Positions 11,668-23,300 of a DNA stretch of 64,000 nt are shown here, one piece after another. Source of the stretch: Paracyclopina nana (taxonomy: Eukaryota; Arthropoda; Copepoda; Cyclopoida; Cyclopettidae); NCBI GenBank assembly GCA_019096065.1, contig JAGUCH010000007.1, positions 5,044,501-5,108,500 on the forward strand. The letters run 5' to 3'. The notes below the pieces were generated by a model, which saw only the letters and a list, made by a program, of their open reading frames with translations, made no database searches and was not told the origin of the DNA. The stretch's first letter is position 1. Each line of letters opens with the position of its first letter. The position numbers were made by a program, and so were the translations under genes.

Positions 11668-12770
11668 CGACAACATCAACAAATACTTGGCTGGCCTCCA
11701 TGACTATGACAAACATAGCTTTCTATGTTGACTACTTAGAACTGTTTCTCACTAAAAGCATCTAATTTATAACAACATGGACCAACTAAAGAATCGAATA
11801 AATGCTATGGACAAAGCCCTGCTCTCCTTTGAGCAAATGTACTTGATTTTGAGCCAGGTAAGTGAGCTCAGCGAGTCCTTTATTGGTTGCTGACATAACA
11901 GAACTCCGATATTTTGAGCACCCAGTCGGAACCGAGGCTAGAATATGGTAGCAGTAGACTGATGGACACTCAATGCTACAGTTATGTGCACTAGTTGATA
12001 TAGGCGTCCAAAACCACTCGAATGCTGCCATCCAATTTTTCGATACTTTTCCAATTTCCTCAAGGGGAATGTTTTCGTGTGGAGAGAGGAAGATGCACGC
12101 GCGCAATAAACAACACATGAGGACAAAAAGCTAGCTTTTTGGATAATGAAGTCATTTAAACGCGGTCTGACTTCAATTGGGAAATGTTGCACTAGTTTCT
12201 TTGCTCATATATCCACATTTTTCTTTAACCACTTTATATACCGTTATGGATTCAAGTATTGGTAAAATGATCTAATCAACCTAATGAGTCGCACGCAAAT
12301 GCTTGGTTGTGCAAAAGCTCAGTAAGATGAAAGTTAGAAAAACCCTTTCTACGCTCCTAAACTAGACAAATAAAATCCAAACTCAATCTTTTATCATAAG
12401 ACCTTTCACCTAAAATTAGCCGGCTTAAAAAAGCCTTTTTTGATTGGGGGAAGCTTGAAAATCTGCCTCTTAGCTTTTTGACTAGTGAAAGCATGAAAAT
12501 TTGCCTTATTTCTGGTGACAGCTTGAAAAATTAGATCGTTTTATGAAAGCATAAAAATAGATTTCTAAATGAATGGATGAGCCAAGTTATGGCAAAAGAT
12601 TGAAGTGAGCAGCGTGAAACAAGGCTGATATTCAGAGAATTCCTTCTGCGTGAAGAATATACCCGAGCTCGCTTCACTCTCTTCGCACCCACCGAGCTAT
12701 TATATCAAGTCCCCGAAGTCTCTCCTTCTCTCCCATTGTTGTTCACACTCGAGCACAAATTGGATCCCGT
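11668..12770. other. Intergenic stretch
   Basis: Contains the likely SDR 3' UTR (AATAAA near 11798), then about 950 bp of AT-rich sequence with weak repeats of AAGCTTGAAAA type near 12450-12550. No exon is supported. Confidence 0.5.
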
Positions 12771-12777
12771 ATAAAAC
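12771..12777 (+). promoter_or_regulatory. TATA box of the 12.8-kb gene
   Basis: TATAAAA stands 55 bp before the chosen ATG (12826). A start site about 25-30 bp downstream would fall near 12800, which argues against the in-frame ATG at 12802. Confidence 0.5.
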
Positions 12778-12825
12778 AGAGCTGCTGTTTCTAGTGGTGC
12801 ATTGGAAAAAGTGAAAGACTTAAAA

Positions 12826-13380
12826 ATGATGGACTTACAAGTGGCAGTGTTCCTCATCATTTTCCTATCCCTCAGCTCACTTGCCACCATAGGAATTTGC
12901 TTTGTGGAGATCAGATCTTGCTGGAGGCAATACAGGTTCAAAGTGGAGACCCAAAGACTGCGCAAGCTCAACTTGACAGTGGAGCAATTTGAAAGCATCA
13001 ACAATGAGCACAAAGATGTGGTCATCCTGGAGTCAGCATTGGAGCCTGTCATGATGATGGAGCCAATGCCCTACCTGTACCAGAGCCAAGAGAGAGCGAC
13101 GGCCAACAACTCACTTGCTGCCACCTTGAACCACCTGGACTTGGAATGTGAGCAGCAGAGAAGGCCACCAAATCACTTGAATAATGGCCACTTGACAAGT
13201 CCTCCCATGTCTGAGCCCAGCAGCTATCACATGCACCACAACAATAGGCATTTCAATCAAGAGCCTCTGTTCCACAGATCCAATTTGGAGCAAGATGAGT
13301 TTGAGGATGCCAATAACCACCACTTCATTTATGCCAGCCATCACAGAAGTAACCACATGGGCATTGGGGCCTATGTCTAA
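12826..13380 (+). CDS. Orphan single-pass membrane protein with His/Asn-rich tail
   Basis: Uninterrupted frame of about 184 residues starting MMDLQVAVF. One strongly hydrophobic segment (about residues 3-25, VAVFLIIFLSLSSLATIGIC) is followed by a basic, coiled-coil-prone stretch and then a polar tail rich in His, Asn, Ser and Glu (HMHHNNRHFN, DANNHHF, SHHRSNHMG). This suggests a signal-anchor protein with a long soluble tail. An in-frame ATG at 12802 would add eight residues, but the TATA position favours 12826. I do not recognise the family. The body is GC-richer than the flanks and codon use is regular, so it is probably real. It appears to be a single-exon gene. Confidence 0.65.
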   Translation: MMDLQVAVFLIIFLSLSSLATIGICFVEIRSCWRQYRFKVETQRLRKLNLTVEQFESINNEHKDVVILESALEPVMMMEPMPYLYQSQERATANNSLAATLNHLDLECEQQRRPPNHLNNGHLTSPPMSEPSSYHMHHNNRHFNQEPLFHRSNLEQDEFEDANNHHFIYASHHRSNHMGIGAYV

Positions 13381-13498
13381 TTTACATCAGCCACATACTA
13401 TAGTGGGCCAAGCTCAAAACAATTACTTACTTTTCTTAGGCCAAAAAATCGAGTAAGCTTTAGAAATTAACTGAAGTAGGGGTAGTTTTGCTGGAAAA

Positions 13499-13544
13499 GT
13501 CAGCTGTCGCGCGTGCGAGGAAACTCTCACGCGCAACAGCTGAC
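13499..13544. promoter_or_regulatory. 17-bp inverted repeat with E-boxes upstream of the TRC8-like gene
   Basis: GTCAGCTGTCGCGCGTG at 13499-13515 is mirrored by CACGCGCAACAGCTGAC at 13528-13544 around a 12-bp loop, with one mismatch. Each arm holds an E-box, CAGCTG, and a CG-rich CGCGTG-type core. It ends 27 bp before the first coding ATG of the RING gene, so a promoter or translational hairpin role is possible. Confidence 0.55.
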
Positions 13545-13571
13545 GCTTCCTAACCATTGTAATTGCAGGTC

Positions 13572-16500
13572 ATGTTTTTCCAAGCTTGTGAAGTTGCCCT
13601 GCTCAGCGGACATCAAAAGGCCACGTTTCTTTACACGTTAATGTTCTACCACGTCTTGTCATATTGCTCAACTTACATCAAAGAAGTGTACGAGAGGAAA
13701 AATTGGCTACCATATGTGACCATTACTGAAACGAGCCAAGTGAAACATCTTGGCATGTCGGCCACAATGTTGACTCTAGAATGGACAAAGGTCACCAGAC
13801 TTGCTTAACCTTTATTTAGCTGCATGGCAAAACTTTAATTTTAATTTTTCAGTTTCTCATCTTCATGCTAACTGTGGTCTTTGTACTTCTTACAATTGGC
13901 TTTGCTCAACAAGTCCAGGGTGTCCAAACTTCCTTGTCTTACCTCATAACTACATTATCCTTTTACTTGACCTCTGAGCCTCTCTTTGTGGAGTTGTTCA
14001 CCAAGTCCTCGTTCTTGACTAAAATTGATCTGTTTGAGTGTAGAGAGGCCGAATATGGAAAGCTCTGCCTGAAAGTTACAGCCATTCTGATGGCCATTGT
14101 TATGCACACGTCAGCTTTGGTAAGTTTAAACTCCCGTTAGACAAAATTAAATTGCCAAACATACAATGGATAAGAAAGGTTTGGACTTTTAAAATAGGTT
14201 GGCTAAGAGTTGAGCACAAATGGTAGTAATGAAGCACATTATGATCGAAAGTAAAGCAAAAAAGTTTGAAACAGAAAACCGAAAAAGGCACTGATGGAGG
14301 AGAGGTTGTGCGGCCAATATTGGAAGAAATTACGCTAAATAAGTTCCAGTTCGGGAAATTGATCCAAATTGGCCATTGCGCTCAGTGCATGGAAATTGGC
14401 CAGAAATTGTCTCAAGCGGAAAATCTTTTCCAGCAATGTTGGAATTAGTCCACTTTGTGGTAAAGGGGCCAAAAAAGCACCACGCCGAAAAGTTTAACTA
14501 CCTGAATTTGAATGCTCACAAAATCGCTGTTGACACAAAGTGGATGATTTTTAAAAAGAGCTTTCATGAAATCCCAGTTACTTTGAGAATGAGAAGAATA
14601 CAGTGGAAAAAACCTCAGAGCTTTGAAAGTCTAATAATAACAGGCTAAGTAACTAAGCAAATTAAAGAGAATTTGCTCTCATACGTGACTTGCTCTCTTT
14701 CTCTCTTGGAACGAAATTTAGAGCTCGTATCTACGACGTGGCCAACAGTCATCGAAAAAAGAAATAATTCAAACTTCTTACAAAAGCAGCATGAGTTGCA
14801 GACTGCTCAAAAGTTGCCCAGTGTGTGGAGCTTTCGAGACTAAGAAGAGCCCTGTGCATAAGCACTACGGGGGCCATTGTTGCTTAAGTTGTAAAGCTTT
14901 CTTTAGAAGAGTGGCAAACATCAACAAAACCGGCGAAAAATTCCATCCATGCCCAACTAATGGCAAATGTCAGTGGACCGATGGGACAAAAATCACCTGT
15001 AGGCAATGTCGGTATGACAAATGCTTGAAAGTTGGCATGAAAGAGGAGCTGATACCAAGCGAAGAGGAGCGGAAAAAGTTCACTTTTCCCAAGAAAAAAA
15101 AGGCCTCTGCACTTGCTCAAAATGCTTGGAATGCAGGTTTGGCTGACGCCATATTAAAAAGCTTCAATGAAGCCACCCAAGAAATGCTGGAGTCGAAGGA
15201 ATCGAAAGCCATGATTGCTCTCATTATTTCCTCACTTGTCTCACCAATGGTGACCGAGGAAAGCGTGAGGAATCTGCTAATTGCCAGTGATTACCAAAGA
15301 GCCCTCTTTAAGATCTTTGCCTACAAATTGGAGCAATTCCAAAGTTTGGATAGAACGGCTCAACAAATGATTCTTGACAGAAATTCCGGACTTTTCTCCC
15401 AATTCATCATGGCTCATTTCATCCATGCTGACAATGGATTTGATCAGCTGGCTTGGCTGTTAGGTGGGAACACCCAGCCATTAAGTAAGTAGCACCAGCT
15501 TAATTTAAGCAGATGACTACTTTCAACTTACTTTGGAATTTTCCGACCACGGCAACGGAAAGTCTTGATGCTGAGAGGAACTTTCCTCAGCTTTCATTAT
15601 TGTTACCAATATCGTTCCTCATTAAAAGGTCATCTTTTTTTGAAAAATTGCTTTTGGCTCTAGAAATGAAATGTTCAAAAAAACTGTCATCGGCCAGATT
15701 CTTTTAAGGAAAAGAAATTCATCTTTGATGGCATTCCAAAAATCGTCGTACTTTAGAATGTTTATTATTTCTTATTGATTGCTTCTTCCAGCATTGGCTC
15801 AAATCAAAATGTTCCAACATGTCTCACTGCTTAAAGTCAACATAGAGTGGTCCACAGCTCAGTCTCAGTATATGAAAAAATGGAAAAAGCTGTGTCTACA
15901 AGTCCACCAGAACTTCAGGACTCCAAATTGCCTACTTAGCATAGTTGGCTTCCACTTGCTTTTAAGCACTTCCCATTGGAGCAGCTCTGATCAGGCTCGT
16001 CTCCATAATGACCGCACCAAAATTGCGGCTTATCAAGACACCTCAGAAAAGCTGATGGCTTTCGCATTGAAAGGTCAAGACTCAGGTTTCAACAAGAATC
16101 ACATGCAGCAGGAGAAACTAGTGGGGCTACTGAGCAAAATGGAGATTGCTGGAGCCAGGGCTTTCCATGGCATTCAACAAATTTTCCATGTGGCCCAAAA
16201 ACAGCTGACCTTTGAAGAAGGCAAATGGATTGAGCACAAAGTGTCGACAATGAGCAAAGCACGTGACCACGTGCCAGCCACACCAATGTTCTTAGAAGCT
16301 ACTGTCAGCTCATTCCTAAGGCTGAATCCAAGTGTCCAAGGAGAAGTCCTCACACTGGGCAGTCAAATCATGGGGCAAAGGCTAATTTATATGGTGACAT
16401 CCTTTTTGGGGCCGTTGTCCTATCAAGACATGGCGATCTTGCAAACATCCAATTTATCGGTTGGATGTCTGATGTGCATGCTGAAAGGAGCTTCTCAGCC

Positions 16501-17275
16501 CACTCCAATAGAACAGCTGAGGTTCATGATCGGTGATGAATGCCAAGCTTTTCAAAGCATGCTGAAAGATGCCCAAACCATCAAACGAGAGGAACTCCAT
16601 GAACTCGTGCCAGTTGAAAAGGAGCACGAGTTTGAGGAGCAAAATTACTTGAGCCAACGACTGCAGAAATTCGTGCAGTCAGATGAAGTATTTGTGCTGG
16701 CCTTGATGCTGACATTGCTTGACAACTTGCAGTGTGACCAAAGCTCAATGCTACAGAAATGCACGCGGCACATTTTGCTGAAAAAGCTACAAGAAATGAC
16801 GCACATGGTTGCTCCAGATGAGCTCCTGCACAACTTCTGGCTTGACCTGTTGCACTATCACAAATTGTCCAATCAAATGGTCAATCCGAACAGAGAATAA
16901 TGAATGTTGCATGCGCGATTTTGAAAGAGCTATCGTGGTTGTGGCATGTCCCTGCTTTATACTTGTTTTTCATTACAGCTCACGACTGAGAAGATGAAAG
17001 TTTTCCTCTCTGGAATGTATGTCAATGTGTATTTGAAAAGCAAAGATATTTTGCATAATGAAGTAGTCACCCTGGTCAGAGAAGCAGAGGCTGTAAAGCA
17101 TTTTAAGGCAGCTGACAAGGCTGAAATAGCTAGATTTGATGATGTGTGCGCCATTTGCTTGGGTGATATGAAAAACGCCAGAGTCACCAAGTGTCATCAT
17201 ATGTTTCATGACCGCTGTCTGAGCCTAGCTATGCAAACATCAGATTTGTGCCCAACGTGCAAAACACTGCTCTAG
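13572..17275 (+). CDS. TRC8/RNF145-like membrane RING-H2 E3 ligase (short form)
   Basis: Probable ER-membrane ubiquitin ligase. Exons 13572-13790, 13853-14119 and 16979-17275 join at phase 0 to 260 residues. Seen: hydrophobic segments in exons 1-2, then YVNVYLKSKD and an EAEAV helix, and a complete RING-H2 at the end (C219, C222, C234, H236, H239, C242, C253, C256) reading DVCAICL...CHHMFHDRC...CPTC. This arrangement matches the C-terminal half of TRC8/RNF139-RNF145 proteins, which are normally over 600 residues with many TM helices. Here most of the N-terminal membrane domain is missing, unless an unrecognised exon splices to the CAG at 13566-13568. Intron 2 (14120-16978) contains the whole nuclear receptor gene on the same strand. 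AATAAA lies at 17295. Confidence 0.7.
14791..16900 (+). CDS. Divergent nuclear receptor (zinc-finger DBD plus LBD-like region)
   Basis: Ligand-regulated type transcription factor, 600 residues from exons 14791-15484 and 15792-16900. The DNA-binding domain is at 9-83: first finger C9, C12, C31, C34 with P-box region CLSCKAFFRR; second finger C54-x5-C60-x9-C70-x2-C73, then YDKCLKVGM. The P-box differs from the usual CEGCKGFF, as in several lineage-expanded arthropod receptors. A basic stretch (FPKKKK) follows. The remaining 480 residues are helical and poorly conserved, and an LBD is inferred rather than recognised. The gene lies in an intron of the TRC8-like E3 in the same orientation, so the two may share transcription. 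The ATG at 14791 is the first Met of the frame, and the DBD follows immediately. Confidence 0.88.
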
Positions 17276-17335
17276 AATGTCTTGTTTGATTCATAATAAA
17301 AATCCTACAAATGTATTTTAAAATGTGTCAGGCAC

Positions 17336-20300
17336 CTAATAAAAACCAAGAGAAGCCTTGGAATTCACTGCATTATTAAACCAGTCAAAATAAGAAGATT
17401 CTGCTTTGCTCACCAGCTGAGGGAATTGTATCTTAAAAATTGAGTTTACCACTTGCGGATCCATCTTCTTTGCCTTGGACATTGTTTTTGCCGCCACAAT
17501 GATGTCATCCAGGGTCAATTTGGTGCCCAACGTGGTTGTAGCCATCATATGGCGAACCATTTCGACGGGCACACAACTCCAGAAATGCTTGTTGCTGGAA
17601 AAAGCTCTCAACACTGCTGCACTAACACGATTCACAAATGAGGAGTTCATGGCTGCATTCATGTACACAGCACATGGCAAGCTGCTGACAAAGTCTTGAT
17701 TCGCGAGAAAGACTGATCCAAAATCCAGCCCATTGGGACCAAGTTTTGCGGGCCGCGACTGCATAGCCAGGTGACATATGCAAGCAAAACTTAGAAATAA
17801 ACTTTGTGAACATCATGTACATTGCAAACATCATGTACATTGTGAACATTGTGTAAATCGTGTACAGCGTGTACATTGTGTACAGCGTGTACATCATGTA
17901 CAGCGTGTACATTGTGTACAGTGTGTGCAACGTGTACAGCGTGTACATTGTGATCATTATGTACACGCTGTACATTGTGATCATCGTGTACATTGTGATC
18001 ATTATGTACAGCGTGTACAGCGTGTACAGCGTGTACAGCGTGTACAGCGTGTACAGCGTGTACAGCGTGTACAGCGTGTACAGCGTGTACAGCGTGTACA
18101 GCGTGTACAGCGTGTACAGCGTGTACAGCGTGTACAGCGTGTACAGCGTGTACAGCGTGTACAGCGTGTACAGCGTGTACAGCGTGTACAGCGTGTACAG
18201 CGTGTACAGCGTGTACAGCGTGTACAGCGTGTACAGCGTGTACAGCGTGTACAGCGTGTACAGCGTGTACAGCGTGTACAGCGTGTACAGCGTGTACAGG
18301 GGTCTCAAGGACTTTAGTATTCTTGCAGCGACACTGGGCACAATGTTTACTTGAGATTATCTGCTCAGAATCTGATGGAGAACAATCGTACCAAGTTTCA
18401 GCTCAATCCGAGCACTTTGGAAAATCGGCAACATTTTCTAAGGCCCCCCTTGGGAAAACTCGACTTTTTCCCAAGTCATTTTATGCACTTGACTATGAAG
18501 TACCAACTTGAAGAGGAGTTCAGACGATCCTTTGCTGTGATATTGGGGGTCAAAGTATGAAAAACGGGCCCCAGAAGGAGCGGTCTCTCAGAAAATTTTA
18601 TGAAATAAGAAATTATGGGGACATCAAGGGCTACTTACATATTAAATTTCAGCTCTCTAGCTCAACATTAAGAGTAGCTGAGTCAGTAGTTTACAATGCT
18701 GAGACTCAGTCAAAATGATATCTGATTTATTTGCAGCAACTTTTGATTCAACAACTTTGCTGTATCTTGTCATTTTGTGTTGTTGAGTCAGTTGATTACT
18801 TTGATGAGACTTGGTCAAAATGATGTTTGATTTATTTGCAACAACTTTTGCTTCAATGACTGATGTATCTGCTCATTTTGGATTGCTGAGTCACTTAGCT
18901 GAGATGCTGAGATTTTGTTTACAAGGGTATTTAGGGGTGCTGAGCAACTTTTACAAAATAAGTTTTTGGATATCTCTCACCATCCAATTTCCATTTCTGA
19001 TCCAAGAAAGAACAGCATATTTTGTTCTAGAAAATGAATAGCTTTTTTGAGGCCCATTTGGAGGCAATTAATTTTAGGCAAGATCAACTACAATTGCTTG
19101 AATGCTTTCAGCAAGATCAAAAATCATACTGAAATACAAATTTTTTAGGTGTGCAGCTTAGAACAGGCTGTTTGTCAGGCAGTGGCCAGATAACCAGCGC
19201 ACAGAAATCCCGAAATCACACAATGCACACACCAGCCTCATTAGCCATAGAAACGTACAGAAATCCCAAAATCACACAATGCACATCAACCTCACCCACC
19301 TCACAATCCTCACTCGCCTCATCAACCTCACTCACCTCACTCGCCTCATCAACCTCAGTCACCTCACCCACCTCATAAACCTCACTCACCTCACCCACCT
19401 CATCAACCTCACTCACCTCACTCGCCTCATCAACCTCACTCACCTCACTCGCCTCATCAACCTCACTCACCTCACCCACCTCATCAACCTCACTCACCTC
19501 ACCCACCTCATCAACCTCACTCACCTCACTCGCCTCATCAACCTCACTTACCTCACTCGCCTCATCAACCTCACTCACCTCACCCACCTCATCAACCTCA
19601 CTCACCTCACTTGCCTCATCAACCTCACTCACCTCATTCGCCTCATCAACCTCACTCACCTCACTCGCCTCATCAACCTCACTCACCTCACCCACCTCAT
19701 CAACCTCACTCACCTCACTTGCCTCATCAACCTCACCCACCTCACTCACCTCACTCGCCTCATCAACCTCACTCACCTCACCCACCTCATCAACCTCACT
19801 CACCTCACCCACCTCATCAACCTCACCCGCCTCATCAACCTCACTCACCTCACTCACCTCACCCACCTCATCAACCTCACTCACCTCACTCGCCTCATCA
19901 ACCTCACTCACCTCACCCACCTCATCAACCTCACTCACCTCACCCACCTCATCAACCTCACTCACCTCACTTGCCTCATCAACCTCACTCACCTCACCCA
20001 CCTCATCAACCTCACTCACCTCACCCACCTCATCAACCTCACTCACCTCACTCGCCTCATCAACCTCACTCACCTCACCCACCTCATCAACCTCACTCAC
20101 CTCACTCGTCTCATCAACCTCACTCACCTCACTCGCCTCATCAACCTCACTCACCTCACCCACCTCATCAACCTCACTCACCTCACCCACCTCATCAACC
20201 TCACTCACCTCACCCACCTCATCAACCTCACTCACCTCACCCACCTCATCAACCTCACTCACCTCACCCACCTCATCAACCTCACCCGCCTCATCAACCT

Positions 20301-23300
20301 CACTCACCTCACTCACCTCACCCACCTCATCAACCTCACTCACCTCACTCGCCTCATCAACCTCACTCACCTCACCCACCTCATCAACCTCACTCACCTC
20401 ACCCACCTCATCAACCTCACTCACCTCACTCGCCTCATCAACCTCACTCACCTCACCCACCTCATCAACCTCACTCACCTCACCCACCTCATCAACCTCA
20501 CTCACCTCACCCACCTCATCAACCTCACTCACCTCACTCGCCTCATCAACCTCACCCACCTCACCCACCTCATCAACCTCACTCACCTCACCCACCTCAT
20601 CAACCTCACTCACCTCACTCACCTCATCAACCTCACTCACCTCACCCACCTCATCAACCTCACTCACCTCACTCACCTCATCAACCTCACTCACCTCACT
20701 CGCCTCATCAACCTCACTCACCTCACCCACCTCATCAACCTCACTCACCTCACCCACCTCATCAACCTTACTCACCTCACTCGGCTCATCAACCTCTCTC
20801 ACCTCACTCGCCTCATCAACCTCACTCACCTCACTCACCTCACTCGCCTCGTAGTACATCACCCAGTACTTAAAGCTCGGTAATGATGCCAAAATTAGAA
20901 AAATGCTTTGAATTTTGATCTTCTTACAGTTTTGGAATCTAGAGACTCAACAGAACAATAAATCAACTTCTGCATAGCAAAGTTGATATATCAGCTTCTG
21001 AGCAAGCGGCCATATGAATTGCATAGTAAATAATAATGCCGTTTCGATCGTCTATTCAATGCCAAAATTCCAAAATTGCAAATGGTCCAATTTTTTATCT
21101 TTTTATAGTTTTGGAATCTAGAGACCAAAATGAACACTTTGTGGTATTCAGCAAACTCAGCATCTCAGTATCTTGCCTCCGTAAATCTCGCAGACAAGAT
21201 GCTGTTAAGCCATAAACTGGCGCGCGGCATCTCAGCACGCTTCAATTTACTGTTTAGAAGTCACGAAAAATTTAGTCACGAGCAACTCGATTTTGTCCCG
21301 AAATGCAATTTTGCTCTTGCAATTATTCACGTTACGCGAGTTTCCCTCCTAGATCGAAAAGTTGCAAAAAAAATGCTAGTTTCAGTTCTTATTCTGCACT
21401 AGGAAACAAGTCTTGTCAAAACTAGATGAAAAAAGGCTAAAGTTTGGCCTTTGTCCCGAAATGCAATTTTGCTCTTGCAATTATTCACGTTACGCGAGTT
21501 TCGCTCCTAGCTCGAAAAGTTGCAAAAAAAAATGCTAGTTTCAGTTCTTATTCTGCACTAGGAAACAAGTCTTGTCAAAACTAGATGAAAAAAGGCCAAA
21601 GTTTGGCCTTTGTCCCGAAATGCAATTTTGCTCTTGCAATTATTCACGTTACGCGAGTTTCGCTCCTAGTTTTAAAAAATGTCCAAAAATATGCTAGTTT
21701 CAGTTCTTATTCTGCACTAGGAAACAAGTCTTGTCAAAACTAGATGAAAAAGGAAAAAGTTTGGCCTTTGTCCCGAAATGCAATTTTGCTCTTACAATTA
21801 TTCACATTACTCGAGTTTCGCTCCTAGCTCGAAAAGTTGCAAAAAAAAAAATGTTATTTTCAGTTCTTATTCTGCACAAAGAAAAAAGTTTTGTCAAAAC
21901 TAGATGAAAAAGGCCAAAGTTTGGCCTTTGTCCCGAAATGCAATTTTGCTCTTGCAATTATTCACGTTACGCGAGTTTCGCTCCTAGCTCAAAAAGTTGC
22001 GAAAAAATATGCTAGTTTCAGTTCTTTTTCTGCACTAGGAAACAAGTCTTGTCTAAACTAGATGAAAAAGGCCAAAGTTTGGCCTTTGTCCCGAAATGCA
22101 ATTTTGCTCTTGAAATTATTCACGTTACACGAGTTTCGCTCCTAGTTTTAAAATATGTACAAAAAAAATGCTAGTTTCAGTTTTTATTCTGCATTAGGAA
22201 ACAAGTCTTGTCAAAACTAGATGAAAAAGGCCAAAGTTTGGCCTTTGTCCCGAAATGCAATTTTGCTCTTGCAATTATTCACGTTACGCGAGTTTCGCTC
22301 CTAGTTTTAAAAATGTCCAAAAATATGCTAGTTTCAGTTCTTATTCTGCACTAGGAAACAAGTCTTGTCAAAACTAGATGAAAAAGGAAAAAGTTTGGCC
22401 TTTGTCCCGAAATGCAATTTTGCTCTTACAATTATTCACATTACTCGAGTTTCGCTCCTAGCTCGAAAAGTTGCAAAAAAAAAAATGTTAGTTTCAGTTC
22501 TTATTCTGCACTAGGAACCAAGTATTGTCAAAATTAGATGAAAATAGGCCAAAGGTTAGCCTTTGTCCCGAAATGAAATGTTGATCATGCAATAATTAAC
22601 GTTAGGCGCGTTTCGCACCTAGCTCAAAAAGTTTTGACAAAAATATGCTAGTTTCTGTTCTTTTTCTGCACTAGGAAACAAGTCTTGTCTAAACTAGATG
22701 AAAAAAGGCAAAAGTTTGGCCTTTGTCCGGAAATGCAATTTTGCTCTTGCAATTATTCACGTTACACGAGTTTCGCTCCTAGTTTTAAAATATGTCCAAA
22801 AAATATGCTAGTTTCAGTTCTTATTCTGCACTAGGAAACAAGTCTTGTCAAAACTAGATGAAAAAGGCCAAAGTTTGGCCTTTGTCCCGAAATGCAATTT
22901 TGCTCTTGCAATTATTCACGTTACGCGAGTTTCGCTCCTAGTTTTAAAAAATGTCCAAAAAATATGCTAGTTTCAGTTCTTATTGATGAGGCGAGTGAGG
23001 TGAGTGAGGTTGATGAGGCAAGTGAGGTGAGTGAGGTTGATGAGGCGAGTGAGGTGAGTGAGGTTGATGAGGTGGGTGAGGTGAGTGAGGTTGATGAGGC
23101 GAGTGAGGTGAGTGAGGTTGATGAGGCGAGTGAGGTGAGTGAGGTTGATGAGGTGGGTGAGGTGAGTGAGGTTGATGAGGCGAGTGAGGTGAGTGAGGTT
23201 GATGAGGCAAGTGAGGTGAGTGAGGTTGATGAGGTGGGTGAGGTGAGTGAGGTTGATGAGGTGGGTGAGGTGAGTGAGGTTGATGAGGCGAGTTAGGTGA

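Noticed and set aside
12826-13380. 5' exon of the TRC8-like gene
   Set aside because: The frame ends in its own stop, no good donor lies in the right phase, and the sequence does not resemble the TRC8 membrane domain.
14266-14648. Extra exon(s) between TRC8-like exon 2 and the nuclear receptor
   Set aside because: Open frames exist but lack matched splice sites and similarity; phase 0 joining of 14119 to 16979 needs no extra exon.
17622-18354. Long ORFs of LYT, VQR or VYS repeats on both strands
   Set aside because: They are translations of the stop-free 9-bp satellite in several frames at once, with no codon bias and no independent coding sequence.
19216-20892. 558- and 534-codon ORFs (DEVGEVSEV, INLTHLTHL)
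   Set aside because: Both strands of the 27-bp minisatellite are open by periodicity alone; they belong to the foldback element.
21291-22985. CRISPR-like repeat array
   Set aside because: Units are 158 bp head to tail with no unique spacers, in a eukaryotic intron. It is a satellite.
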